Part shown: positions 39,101 to 50,598 of the stretch, piece after piece
Numbering within the stretch: position 1 is the stretch's first letter
Layout: every line of letters starts with the position of its first letter
Assembly: GCA_025174535.1 (NCBI GenBank)
Contig: JALBUN010000003.1
Span: 806,001 to 870,000 of the forward strand
Source: Cantharellus purpuraceus
Taxonomy: Eukaryota > Basidiomycota > Agaricomycetes > Cantharellales > Hydnaceae
DNA: 64,000 bases
Direction: 5' to 3'
Program-made: the position numbers and the translations under genes
The notes under the pieces: model-generated
Told to the model about the DNA's origin: nothing
Database searches by the model: none
The model's input: the letters and a program-made list of their open reading frames with translations, nothing else

Positions 39101-41683
39101 GTCAGCTAGATCATCTGCTTGTTTGCATTTCTCTGGAGGGATTCACAACATTTTGGATGCAGGTGCTTGTTAATAGTGAAGGTGCTGCGGACGGTTCGTT
39201 ATTAAAACTGCTGGGAAGATGTATGACGCCTTTCGGTACGTGCCATCGGCCTGTGAGCAGTTCATGCACATTACAGTTTATCACTTCAGGGAAGAGATTG
39301 TTCAGGCAGTGGCTTTGCATGCCATTGCGGGACGTAAAGCAGATCAGAGAACGGTTCGTGTCTTTGATGCCACTCTTGGTGCATATTGGTTCAACAAAAA
39401 ATGTTTCAGGCAAGATGCAGTCCAAGATTTGATTGACCACCCCACTTTCGAGGCTGACTTCAGCAAGTTGGCTAAGGGACTTTCCGATCTTGAGCGTATC
39501 GTCTCTAGAATTCACGCGAAGAATTGTAAAGTAAAAGAATTTCTTAAAGTCTTGGAGGTGTGCCACTGTAATCCTGGTTCTGCGTTAACAAGGTTGATGA
39601 TCTGAACATCATGATAGTCCTTCAAGAAGTTGAGCAAGGGCCTCGCCGACTTGGCTGACACTGCAGACTCTCTCGCATCATCGAGCATCCCAGGTTTGCT
39701 ACGCACGGCTCCGGACTTGACTTCACATCTGGAGAACGTCAAAAGTATGTTCGTAGCCCCCGAAAATGGTGCGTCATCTCGCTCGGCTACACTTTGTTTC
39801 CAGTTGCTTATGAAACTTGACAGTAACCACAGATGAGCTTATACCGTGCGCTGGCAAGGATCAAACGTATGATGATATACAAGCTGAAATTGAAAATTGG
39901 GAGGATCAGTTGAATGATGAGCTGAAGAAGCTAGAGAAGAAAACCGGGTAAAGTCTTGCATCCGTCAAGCCGAAGCGCTTGCTAATGCTTGAACAGCATG
40001 CATCTCAAGTACTGGCACAGCGCTCAGGGGACAAAGGTGAGCCATTGCTACAGCAGTATGCTTCATTAGTTGATCACCATGCATTTAGGAAATATACCAA
40101 GTAGAAACTTCTGTGAAGGAAAAAAATATACCAAAGGAGTGGACGAAGAGTGGCAGTACCAAGGCAGTCAAACGCTGGTCTGTCCCCGAGCTAGCTCACC
40201 CAATCCGCCAGCTCAAGGAAGCACGCGAGAACCGCAATGCAGCTGTAAAGAGCTTCAAATATCGTCTTTTTGCCGAGTTCGACGCTGATCGCGCAGTCTG
40301 GCTGCGCGCTGTGAGGGTTATGGCCGAACTTGACTGTCTTTTCAGTTTAGCCAAATCGTCCATTGCTATCGGAGAGCCTGCATGTCGACCCGAGTTCGTA
40401 GAAGCAGATTCCGCCTTCTTAGATTTCAAAGAGCTCCGACATCCCGCTTTGAATGTCAGAGGAGATTTCATTCCCAATGATGTGCATTTAGGCAGCGACG
40501 TTGGACGTATCGCATTGCTTACTGGTCCCAACATGGCGTGAGTTGTCTCTTGTATCGATTCACCTCTCAAGGACTCAATATTCCACAGTGGCAAATCTAC
40601 GGTAACGACTTTTCCATCTTCATCAGCTCGCTAGTTCATAGTTGCTTTTCATTTTCCAGATGATGAGAATGACTGCTGCTGGAGTCATTATGGCGCAACT
40701 TGGAATGTTAATTCCTGCTGCAAGTGCAAGGTTCGTATGGATCGATCGAGATTTGGTAAATATTTATTAATATGACTTCTAGGCTGTCGCCCGTCGACTC
40801 TATCTTGACCAGGATGGGTGCATACGACAACATGTTCTCAAATGCAAGTACTTTCAAGGTTGAACTTGATGAATGGTAAGTCTTCTGGTAAAAGCTGATA
40901 GAGAAAGCTGACGTTTGTCTCGCTAGTTGCAAGATTCTTCGGGATGCAACGCCTAAATCTTTAGTCATTCTGGATGGTGCGTCTTGTCATGCTGTGCGAA
41001 ATGGCAATGCTAACTATGACTGACTCTGAAGAGCTCGGCCGAGGCACTTCTACCTTTGTATGTCTCAGCGTCAGCTGTCTTGTTCTTGACGCTTATGTAT
41101 TTCCAGGATGGAATGGCTATTGCAGGGGTACGAGTGAATGTCATATCCACATCAACTTAGACTTATTCTGTAACAGGCTGTACTTCACCACTTGGCTACC
41201 CATACGCTTGCCCTCTCATGCTTTGCAACACATTACTCCTCTCTCACCGACGACTTTGCATATCATCCGAATATACGCAATATGCACATGCAAACAATGG
41301 TGGATGATGAGAAACGAGAGGTGCTTATGATTATTCCCGCGATAGTCCTGCCATCTCTAATCTTACACTATTCTGCTCAGCTGTTGTTCCTGTACAAGCT
41401 TGTAGACGGTGTCGCAACTGGATCATTCGGCACCCACGTTGCGAACCTTGCTGGCGTCCCCCTCGACGTTGTCACTCGTGCTGAGGCTATTTCAAAAGAC
41501 TTCGCCAAGCAATTCAACGAGAAGCAAGCCAGGAAGAAAGTGGCTGTGCCAATTACAACCCAAGCCGATTTTGTATTCCTTGTCAAGCTGGCAAACAGCA
41601 TGTCTCTCGATTCGGATGCGACCAAAACGAAAAGAACCCTGTCAGTCTTGCAGCAATCTGCGAAGCAAATGTATCCCGTATAA
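36127..41683 (+). CDS. MSH6: DNA mismatch repair protein MSH6
   Basis: MSH6 forms MutS-alpha with MSH2 and recognises base mismatches and small loops. The start is the ATG at 36127 (MPSANPKQPG), followed at once by the PCNA-interacting motif 'QKTLLGFF'. A long acidic/basic disordered region comes next. The mismatch-binding domain begins 'PNYDPRTLYVP'; spliced 'FWEIKQNHFDTV' leads to 'KFLELYEDDARIGNQ' and 'GVPEMSFNFWAAKFLAKGYK'. The connector, lever and clamp follow ('CAGKDQTYDDIQAEIENWED', 'EKNIPKEWTKSGSTKAVKRW'). The ATPase has 'LLTGPNMAGKSTMMRMTAAG', 'TRMGAYDNMFSNASTFKVEL', Walker B 'LVILDELGRGTSTFDGMAIA' and 'ATHYSSL'. It ends 'QSAKQMYPV'. More than 20 introns, many near 50 bp. A 9-nt microexon (37656-37664) and a GC donor are inferred. 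MSH6 converges on FMT1 with 86 bp between stop codons. Confidence 0.95.
37656..37715 (+). other. 9-nt microexon (FWE) followed by a GC-AG intron in MSH6
   Basis: The intron 37605-37655 ends CTCTGAAG. The exon 37656-37664 is TTC TGG GAG. The next intron 37665-37715 starts GCATGT and ends TTCAG before ATT AAG CAA. This restores 'TQFWEIKQNHFDT', matching the conserved MSH6 'QFWEIKS' (yeast). Confidence 0.7.
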
Positions 41684-41769
41684 AGTTTCAACTGTATCAA
41701 TACTTTCTGCTTTTTGCTCTCCGTTTCGCTATCGCTTTATACATTTCACCTGCACTTTGCACTGATATA

Positions 41770-43191
41770 TCACAGTAATGTATCCTCGTTTGAGAAAGAG
41801 CATAATTTCAAAATGCCATTTTTGAGCCCCTCTGGGCGAATACCATTCCAGAAATCTTTTGCCCCCAACACTCGCTTGTTTTCTTGTTGGAGACGCGTTA
41901 CACGAATCTCCGTCTTCCCCGCGCAACGCACAATCATGGAACGAGAGGAATGATCGTAAATGGCATCACCCGGCTCTTCTAATTTCGAGTGCAAAGGCAT
42001 CGGAGGAGAACAGATGGTGACTTCCTCCAGTTGTAAAGTGGGGGAATAGGGGAGGATGGTCAGAAGGGTATGCTAAAGAAAAACACCAATGCAATTATAA
42101 TGACTGTACGCAAGAGAGTTTGAAAACGACTCGCTTGATGACCAACAGCGCGATGAACTCGGTCTAGTCGATACGCGTCCCATGTATTCCAATCAATCTG
42201 CGTGAAATCTCGCTTTATGAAAGGGGCAAAGGTACATTGAGTCGGATCTTGTGACACAGCTGTTGCCTTAGGGGGTGCATAAGAGGAAATCACTGGCTCC
42301 ACAAGACTCGAGACTCACTCTTCCCGTGGATATGGCACGTAATGTTGATACGAGTAGATCTGCCCCTTCCTCAGCCAGTGTCCCACGCAGCGAGTGGAAT
42401 GTAGCATGCGGCGGTACTTTCTGTGGATGCATGGATTCACTGATTGTTAGTGAGTGGCTTAAACCGCTTCCAACGTACTACGGCTCGTGAGTTCCATACA
42501 TCCCCCGAGTCCACACCTTTTGAAAAGGGATCTATATTCAAAATTGACACTCCAGTTTCGCTTCGACCGTCAACGATGGTGTGCTGAATTGGTGCAGGTC
42601 CTCGATATTGTGGCAAGAGAGAAGGATGTACATTCAACTTGCGCGATTGATTGAACAGATTAAGCATAGACACAGGAATTATGCGTCCGAAAGAAGCCGT
42701 GATGAGGATATTGCTGGGGTCTTGTCGGGTGTCATAGAATGGGCCAGGGACCTGCCGACATCACAGTTACAGGCTTGTTTATAAGGACAACGCATTCGAT
42801 ATAACCTCCCAGGATTTGAGTCCCATTTCCTTGGGAGGAACAACATGCGCAGGGATGTCAAAGGAGGCGGCCAAGACTTTCAAGGGTGCTAGGTCTACTT
42901 GTTCGGAAGAGCTACCTAAAGTGATTCAGGAGTGTGCTCACATACAGCAACATCTTTTCTTCTACGATTTGCCTTGACATCAGGATTGGTAGCAACCCAG
43001 ATTTCTTTCCACAAGTCTAAGAAGTTACCTTCTAGTGAGATCCTTAGCAGACCCACACGGTGCAACTCACCGGCAGCAGCGTACAGCCGACGAAAGACAG
43101 TGCAGGAGAATTCGTCTTGTCCAAGAAACAAGATATTGAATTTAGCTTGCGATCTTTGCGTTGAGAGACTGCGTATAGGCAGCTTGAGCAT
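41770..43191 (-). CDS. FMT1: Mitochondrial methionyl-tRNA formyltransferase
   Basis: FMT formylates Met-tRNAi using 10-formyl-THF to start mitochondrial translation. The ATG at 43191 opens a basic leader (MLKLPIRSLSTQRSQAKF) consistent with mitochondrial import, then 'NILFLGQDEFSCTVFRRLY' (Rossmann start). Spliced exons continue 'LAPLKVLAASFDIPAHVVPP' and 'KEMGLKSWEVISNAL'. The catalytic region has 'ILITASFGRIIPVSML' and 'LNVHPSLLPQYRGPAPIQHT' (the family's NxHxSxLPxxRGxxPI), with 'DGRSETGVSI'. The C-terminal OB-like domain ends with 'PGDAIYDHSSRSMIVRCAGK' and 'AKDFWNGIRPEGLKNG'. Several short introns. Downstream it meets convergent MSH6. 5-formyl-THF cyclo-ligase, another folate enzyme on the same strand, lies upstream beyond the transposon nest. 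Confidence 0.9.
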
Positions 43192-44091
43192 GTGGGTGTC
43201 GCCTTGTGGACGCTGCTCTGCACATCACATGACGATTTGTCGCGCTTCACGGTTGACTGACAGGTCCGACGCACAACAGAACAAGTAAACCGACACATCT
43301 TGTGAGAATCAACTTTTTCACTGAAACACAAGTACTAGTTCTCGGATCGACAAGGATCTCACGTTATGGCCACCGTCAGCTATTTTCTGTCTTACATAAA
43401 GTAGATTACAGTTGAGGATAAAACATCCAACTTTGGGAATTGAATTTTGTGGCACTTGCTCAGTGATAAATTGCCCAATAATAAATTTTAGAAACGAAAA
43501 GGAATAGTCTCACATGGTTATCAAAGCATTGGGTACATCCTTCTCTAACAGAGAGGAGAGGGTCAGCAAACTCGTTTCTGTGATTACGTAAGCGAGGAAG
43601 TGGCCTCGGCTGGCACATCGCGACCCAATGTCACAATGGTGCGTATGTCATATCGTCACATATTGTTGATCTCTTTGCCCTGCGCGGAGGCGGTGGTGAG
43701 CTTTTGGTCGGTTTTGAATAAGCAAGGTCAAATTATGCCGGGAATGATGGCGGATATAGGCGTGGGAGTGCTGGGTGACAGAAACTGAAGTCGAGCACGC
43801 CTTCTGTAGAGGATACGAACGCAACCGCCATCTAGCTGTACTATCAAGTCGGTCTTCCCGCCGGCGGGCTGTGGCATTACATAATAGCATTAGTAATCAG
43901 TAAGAAGTTTTCTGAGAGCTTTAAGACTCAACCATATGCTGCTTTTGTGCTCACTCCATGTACTACCCTTGCAAATTCACTTGTGAACCGCATCTAACCG
44001 AATGAGTTGCTACCTGAATCCTGTTAGGTTATGGGCCCCGGTGGCGCTTAGAATCACTCAAAAGAAAACAGGCGGCATACTCTCGCGAAAC
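43192..44091. other. Intergenic; FMT1 promoter side and left border of the transposon nest
   Basis: No gene recognised. The Copia gag remnant becomes recognisable at about 44092; its 5' sequence may extend further left. Confidence 0.45.
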
Positions 44092-44312
44092 ATGACGACG
44101 CCCGACCATACCACCATGAACTGCCCGGTCCTACAAGGTCCGGAAAATTATCAAATATGGAAATTGCGAATCAAAGCGAAACTCCAAAGGGAGAAAGTCT
44201 ACGGTGTAGCTGATGGATCTGAATAGAAGCCGAAAGCAGCAGCAACAGTGGAACAGCCACTCCCTCACCCTCCACAGGTGATAGCTGGGAATTACATGAT
44301 GCAAAAGCACAT
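44092..44312 (+). pseudogene. Copia-type gag remnant, left half
   Basis: Reads MTTPDHTTMNCPVLQG, then 'PENYQIWKLRIKAKLQREK', a typical start of the Ty1/Copia gag domain. A TAG follows 'YGVADGSE' and the frame later shifts. The gene is cut at 44312 by the Gypsy element; the other half resumes at 52173 in the same orientation. Joining the halves across one CACAT gives 'DAKAHGIITEH', so the split is real. Not functional. Confidence 0.78.
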
Positions 44313-44674
44313 TGTGAGGGCGACGCTGATGACGAGGCCACAACAACAAGATACTCAATAAGTGAGAGCCGATAAGAAATAATGCCAGCTGGTACAGCGG
44401 ATATCCTCAGTCTATACAGCTGTTTCTGATAAATACATGGGACTTACCTGGTACAGCAGATATCCTCAGAGATCAAGCTGAGGGGATCACACTGCACCAA
44501 GGCGAGTCTTTATACTAAATGATGGAGACGGATAGGAGAACCAAGATAGGGGAGGAAAGATAGGGGAAGTGATAGGGGCAATGAAATAGGGGAGACGCAC
44601 CCTGACAGGCTGCGCTGATAGGGGTGTCAAGAGAAAATACTAAAAATAGAATATGACTTATTTGAACCCTGACA
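44313..44674 (-). repeat. Gypsy 3' LTR (362 bp)
   Basis: Begins TGTGAGGGCGACGCTGATG and ends TTTGAACCCTGACA on the plus strand. It differs from the 5' LTR at 44321 (C/T), 44324 (C/T) and 44458 (A/G). All three sites are CpG in one copy and TpG or CpA in the other. Confidence 0.95.
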
Positions 44675-44687
44675 TCACCTCCCTCTT
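44675..44687 (-). other. Polypurine tract of the Gypsy element
   Basis: On the element strand AAGAGGGAGGTGA abuts the 3' LTR directly, as expected for plus-strand DNA priming during reverse transcription. Confidence 0.75.
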
Positions 44688-44727
44688 AACGCATGTCATC
44701 TCGATATGCACTATCGTCCCATCCATC

Positions 44728-45165
44728 TCAAGAGAGACACACCCTGAAGCACTCTGTAAGGTCCCTTCTCACTCTCTGCCAAAGTAGAGCCCATGACGAG
44801 TGTTGATGGTGACTCTTCTCTGCCTTGGGGTAAAGTGGGATGGTGAACTCTCCAGGGGATATGGGATTGTTCGTGCTGAAAACTGCCCCAAGTATCATCT
44901 CCCCTCCCTCATAGGTGACTTTACCGGCGAGCCCTTGGAAGGCGTATGGTATGTCATAGTTGCCGATGAATAGAGGGTCCCCGATGTAGTATGTCTGGCG
45001 TCTTGATGGATTACGATGCCAGAAGGGGAAATGAACTTGTGGAGGTGGAGATGGGAGGTTATAATCCTCTACAGCACGTGCAGTATCCCTTGAGTCAACT
45101 GACCAAGTGATTGATGGGTAGGAACAGAGTGAGTGTAGAGGGGTGGATTCAGACTGGTAAGGCAT
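44728..45165 (-). CDS. Extra 3' ORF of the Gypsy element (145 aa), unknown
   Basis: An intact 145-codon frame between the integrase/chromodomain and the 3' LTR, where env lies in some elements. It starts MPYQSESTPLHSLCSYPS and contains 'FPFWHRNPSRRQTYYIGDPL', 'GEMILGAVFSTNN' and 'PGEFTIPLYPKAEK'. No signal peptide or membrane segment, so it does not look like an envelope protein. Function unknown; it could be a captured host fragment or an accessory ORF of this lineage. Confidence 0.55.
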   Translation of the reverse strand: MPYQSESTPLHSLCSYPSITWSVDSRDTARAVEDYNLPSPPPQVHFPFWHRNPSRRQTYYIGDPLFIGNYDIPYAFQGLAGKVTYEGGEMILGAVFSTNNPISPGEFTIPLYPKAEKSHHQHSSWALLWQRVRRDLTECFRVCLS

Positions 45166-45271
45166 GGTGGGTTGGGTAGTGAACGATGATGGTTTTACTG
45201 AGGAAGGGGAAGTGGATTCACTGGCTTATATACAGTTAGTGGAATTTCGGCATGGATGAATTTGGTGAGCG

Positions 45272-46368
45272 CTAAGCTTCACTGTGCCTATTCTGCGGCT
45301 CTGAAATGTGTCCAATACCACGTGTTGGGTTCCTGCCAGCTGTCCAATCAAAGAGGACCTGTTTGGGAGGTTCTGTGAAGTTCTCAAAGTGTCTGAAGGG
45401 AAGAGCCGCATAGGTGGCTGCCGAAATACGCCTTGGGGCTTCAGGATTTTCCCGATGGAAGTCTGCAATGCGCCTTCTAGCCCCACTGGCATCCTTAGCT
45501 GGGATCCAGAGGTTGTCAGCAGCTCCATAGCCCTTCCAACGCACCAGGTATTCCAGTCTTCCTCGGAAAACTCTGCTGTCAAGGATCTTCTCAACTTCGT
45601 ATTCCTGTACTCCATCTCGAATGACTGGAGGTGGTGGAGGGGATGACTGGTGTTCAGGGATGGGATCCTTTTCATAAGGACGGAGTAAGACAACAGAGAA
45701 CACTGGATGAGTGCGGCCAAAGATTGGGGGAAGTCGTAGGCCATAGGCATTTCGTGAGACCACCTTATTAATCACATATGGTCCTAACCATTTGTGATCA
45801 AGTTTCTTGGTTGGATGGGTGGTGGTGATATTTTGTGCATTGAGCCAGACCTTGTCACCAAGTTTGTATACTGGGGCTGCTTGCCGATGGGCATCATAGA
45901 ATCGTGCCATATCATCTGCTGCCTTTTCCAGGGCAGAGCGAGCCTCAGTGGTGGCCGTCTCCATATGCTCAGTGAATTCTTCCAGTGCTTCAAGTTGTGT
46001 CTCTCGGATTGGCTCTAGCCCAAGCCTTGGGTGTTGGCCTGTATCAAGCATGAAGGGGGTTGATTGCGTGGAGGAGTGGATGCGGTTGTTGTATGTGAAT
46101 TTGGCAAGAGGAACCCACTCAATCCAGTCATCCTGGCGCTGATTGACAAAAAGCCTCAAGTATTGTTCAATTTCTTGATTGACCCTTTCCGTCTGACCAT
46201 CGGTTTGTGGATGATATGCTGTGGATGCTGCAACCTTGATCCCCAAAAGCTTATTGAGCTCGCGCATAAATTGAGAGACAAACTGGGTGCCACGGTCACT
46301 GATGATCTCCTCAGGAAGGCCGTGGTGTTTCCACACATGGTCTCGGAAAAGTCATGCAACTCCTATGG
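45272..46368 (-). pseudogene. Gypsy integrase C-terminal half with chromodomain
   Basis: Continuation of pol after the R1 insertion. It has the catalytic-core Asp in 'EEIISDRGTQFVSQF', then 'STAYHPQTDGQTERVNQEIE' with the core Glu, then 'FTYNNRIHSSTQSTPFML', 'GDKVWLNAQNI', 'LDHKWLGPYVI', and a chromodomain 'EYEVEKILDSRVF' ... 'LEYLVRWKGYG' ... 'NLWIPAKD'. An in-frame TGA lies at 46352-46354, where 'GVARLFRDH' would be expected (CGA to TGA). Removing the 1,430-bp insertion plus duplicated target restores one frame with the upstream half. Confidence 0.9.
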
Positions 46369-47793
46369 TGTTTTGGAACCCGCAAAATTATGGTGTTAGG
46401 GCAAACTCTAAATCACCACAATTCCGTGAATGAACAGCTGAGAAGAATATCAAACCCTGCTGCAGCACAACTCCAGAAACGATTTAACGTTTGTACTTTG
46501 GTTACAATCCTTTGTATTGGTCAATGCAGACTATATGCAGAAAGGTAATACATTTCTTAGCAGCAAGAAATGAATAAGACTTCCAGAGTCTAGAATTCAC
46601 GGACGCTTAGGGGTCCAGATATTCCAAAAAGAGGGGAATGCACTTAGAGGCTAAAGGAAGTAGGTGGATGAATCCAACCGTCCAACCAGTGGCACTCAGA
46701 AGCGGGTAACAGCGATGTGTGAAGTAGTCTAGCAACTGCTTCACATGAGTTCAAGCTTCTAATGCTCTGCAAAGGCAGTACACACTAGTTACTTAAACAA
46801 GAGCACTAATGGCAGGACTATTGACAGACAATCTCACCCTGTAGATTCGTAGTCATGTGAGGCAGATACTACACTCACGCCCAAAGCAGGAATATCACTA
46901 CTTTGAGTGCAATCAAGTACAGTTACACAACTGTAAAAGATCCTTGAACTGGTAATCAACAGTTACTGAGATAGAGGATGACACTGTATGTCACTCTAGT
47001 CACACTGGTGTGCAGAAGATGGGTAGAATGTGATGATATGTTATTCTTTCAGAGGCAGAATGGCCTCCTTATATATTGTATTTACAGGGGCTGACTAATG
47101 GTTCTGGAATATTCTACCTATTAATAGATGGAAACTACTGGAAGGTTGTGGAAGGTGGAAGAAAGGGGTAGAATAATCCAAGCCAATCACAGGTTCTGAA
47201 ATAACACTGATCAGGAGCTGAATAATGGTTCTGGAAAGTTCTATCTAATAATAGAAGGAAACAGCTAGAATGTTATGGAAAGGGGTAGAATATTCCAAGG
47301 CAATCACCTGATTTGATCACCCATCAGCTGATCTGATCCCTGAGCTAGGCACTGATCAGGCAAAAAGAAGGGTGTCCACCCTGTTTTCTGCACTGGTTTG
47401 GACAGCCATGGATAGCCACATGTCATGTGATGATCTCCATGGAAAATAGTGCCCTGAGAGGCTGTGGTTGTTAAGTTACAGAATATTTATTGATCAGAGA
47501 CATCTGAGCTTGAATTCAGGCCAAATGCCTGGTCCAAAAGGGGAGAGGCGGCTGCGCGAAGGTTTGTGGGCGCCTATGGGTCCACAACTGTAGCACAGCA
47601 GAAATAAATGATTCTGAGCCGAGTTCTGCATGGAATATTCCTGAAAAAATATGGAAAAATAGAGAATATTTGAATAAGTCCATTCCAGGTACAAGCATCA
47701 AATATATGCGGATATTTAGGAATGGAAAAGCAAAGAATAGCACATTGGTGCTGCATAAATGGAATTTGATAGGGAAAAGGTGGTTCCCATACA
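46369..47793 (+). mobile_element. R1 element copy 1 (1,425 bp, TG...CA), inserted in the Gypsy integrase
   Basis: Starts TGTTTTGGAACC and ends GGTTCCCATACA, an imperfect 12-bp terminal inverted repeat (10/12). It is flanked by the 5-bp duplication TATGG (46364-46368 and 47794-47798). No coding capacity. A TATATA-like stretch lies near 47072-47080. A solo LTR of another retrotransposon fits best; a non-autonomous DNA transposon is an alternative. Two related copies lie at 52807 and 54316. Confidence 0.85.
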
Positions 47794-47798
47794 TATGG

Positions 47799-50598
47799 AG
47801 TTGATGTCAGAGGTGGTAGGGATAACATGTGCTTGTTTGGAAAGACGGTCCACAACGACAAGGAGTGCATCATAGCCATGGCTGATGGGTAGTTCTACAA
47901 TAAGGTCAACAGATATCACTTGCCACCTCCGATCTGGGACACGATTAGGCAGGAGTTTACCCATAGGAGGAGGGAAAGTTTTTGTCCGATTGCAGAGGTC
48001 ACATCCCTTGACGTATTTGGCAATGTATCGTCCAAATCCAGGCCACCAGTAGCTGTGGGATACAAGTTCTGTTGTTCTCCAGCGACCAGGGTGACCTGTA
48101 ATGTGAGTATCGTGGTGTGCCCTTACAATGTCATGGCGCAATTTTGGGTCAAGAGGGACATATACCTTGCCACGATAGAGGACGAGTCCATTCTCCTCGG
48201 TCCATTCCTGTCCTCGTAAATTCCGAGAGGGACCAAGTTCCTTAAGAGCCTTTACAACCTTTTCATCTCTGTTGGTGCAGTTCCGCACACGTTCCAGGAA
48301 TATGTCTCCTTCTCCTGTGATCATTTGAGCTTCTGGCCCTGGATAGGTGGATGTCACATCGATGTGGAACAGCTCAGGGCCAAGAAGAACCTGGTTCTGG
48401 TTATCTTCCTCCCCCCGCTTATGATCTACACGTCGTGAGAGGGCATCAGGTTTGGCTGAATGTCGTCCAGGACGATGGATCAGTTCAAAGTCAAAACGAG
48501 AAAGGTATAGTGACCAGCGAGCTTGTCGACGATTGAGATTCTGAGCTGTACGGAAATATGTGAGGTTTTGATGGTCGTTAAGGATTTCAATCTTGTATTT
48601 GGTCCCTTCCAAGATGTGGTGCCATTCTTCTAGTCCACGGATGACTGAGAGCAATTCCTTATCATGGATGGCATAATTGCGCTCTGCATCTGAAAGGCTC
48701 TTGGATACAAAACCTACCGGCCTCCATTTCTCATCGTCACAGAGTTGAGATAGAACAGCACCTGTTGCATATGCTGAAGCATCTGTCTCTAGTCGAAAAT
48801 GCTTGGTTTGATCTGGAAGGACAAGGATTGGAGTTGACGTGACAAGCTGCTTGAGTTTATCAAAGGCTTCTTGTTCTGGGCCATCAGGTATCCAAGACCA
48901 CTGTGTATCTGCCTTTGTTAACTGATTCAGAGGCTTTGCGATATGTGAGAAGTCCTCAATGAAGCGACGATAGAAATTGATGAAACCCAGGAAGGATTTG
49001 ACTTCTGTCACATTGCGTGGTGTGGGCCAGTCCCTGACTCCGGCCACCTTAACTGGGTCCATAGCTACCTGTCCCTGTGAGAGAATCAATCCAAGATAAT
49101 CTACCTTCTGTTGCGAGAAAAGGCATTTCTCTGGTTTGAGGTACAGGTGGTTGGCCTGAAGAATTTCAAGGACAGATTGCACGATCGTGTGGTGTTGTTC
49201 TAGGGATTCAGTGAAAATGAGGATGTCGTCCATGAACACTACCATAGTGCCATCATCAATGAGCTCCTTGAAAATGCCATTCATCATCATCTGAAAGGTT
49301 GCTGGGCTGTTTGTGAGACCAAAGAACATGACCAGGGGTTCAAATAGACCACGATTGGTTCGAAAGGCTGCCTTCCACTCATTGCCCTCTTTAATACGCA
49401 CATTGTTATATCCCCATCGGATGTCAAGCTTGGTAAAGTACTTGGCATTGGCTGCGGCAATTTTATTCATGATGTCTGGTACCAGGGGTAGTGGGTAGGC
49501 ATTCTTGATTGTGATATCATTCAGCTTGCGGTAGTCTTGCACAAAACGAAGATTACCGTCCTTCTTCTTCACAAAAAAGACAGGGGATGCCATGGGTGAC
49601 TTGGAAGGACGTATACGATGATTCCGTAGGTTCTCCTCAAGGAATGCGTCCAACTCCTTCTGCTCATTTGGGGACATTGGATAGACCTTTGTGCTGAAGG
49701 GTTGCGCTCCTGGAGTGAGTTCAATAGCGTGGTCCCACAGTTTTCGAGGTGGAAGTTGGTCAAAGGACTCCTTTGCAAAAACATCCTTAAATCCCCAGTA
49801 CGCCTTTGGGACAATCTCCTCAAAGGTTTTGACTGGAGTAGATTCTGCAGCCTTCTGTGTGAGCTGTTGAGAAACTGTTGAACCAGCATAGATATTCTCC
49901 AAGTCTTCTTCTACAAAGATAACAAATGTTCAGTCTCCCTCATATTGGGGTTGCCCGTGTGAGTTCTTGCCATTTGAAGGAGTTGTACCAAGCGAATGCT
50001 CTTTGTGTTCTGGTACTTCTCCACATGAATCAGGGCAGCAAGTCATCTGTACCTTTCCTGTACGCCAGTCTACCTCTGGGTTGTGCTTCACAAGCCAGGT
50101 GTGCCCAACAATTATGCCAAAGGTTCCCAGGCTTGTGACTGAAAATGTGGCACGTTCGGTATGGGTCCCATATGTGCAGATGAGATCGACTTCTTCCTTG
50201 ATTGAACCTGCTTCATTTGGGGTCCCATCAATGTTATAAACAGGTATGGCATGTGGTAGAGGGTGTGTTCGAAGTTTGTCTGCTTTGACATATTCTGCAT
50301 CAATGAACATTCCTGTAGCACCACTATCGAGGAGTGCATCCACGGCTAGAGGGTATCCAGTGTCTACCAAGTGGATTTTCATGGGAATTCTTGTACATCG
50401 ACAGATGTCTGCAGATCGAAGGTAGAGACGAGGAGGGTCATCATGTTTAGCTGGAAGTTGAGAAGGGTTTTCAGGCATGGCTGTTTTGGTTTCAGTCTGA
50501 TGGACAAGGGAGTGTGCATGTAACATATCGCTTGTGAGCCCTACAGTACATGATTCAAGAACTGAAAACCGGTTTGTCAGGCAGGGCATGCTCTTCAC
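47799..50598 (-). pseudogene. Gypsy protease, reverse transcriptase, RNase H and integrase N-terminal half
   Basis: From the 5' side: aspartic protease 'AVDALLDSGATGMFI'; RT with 'SPVFFVKKKDGNLRFVQDYR', 'FTKLDIRWGYNNVRI', 'FGLTNSPATFQ' and active site 'VVFMDDILIF'; 'KVDYLGLILSQ'; RNase H 'HFRLETDASAYATGAVLS' and 'YAIHDKELLSVIRGLEEW'; integrase zinc-binding HHCC region 'HHDTHITGHPGRWRT', 'CDLCNRTK'; and the first core Asp in 'VISVDLIVELP'. An in-frame TGA at 49930-49932 sits between protease and RT (GD*TFVIFVEED; CGA to TGA expected). The frame is cut by R1 after 'VIPTTSDINS'. Pol is in the -1 frame relative to gag, and the two overlap. Confidence 0.92.

Noticed and set aside
44728..45165. Retroviral-type envelope gene
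   Set aside because: It is in the env position, but there is no signal peptide, transmembrane segment or fusion-like motif.
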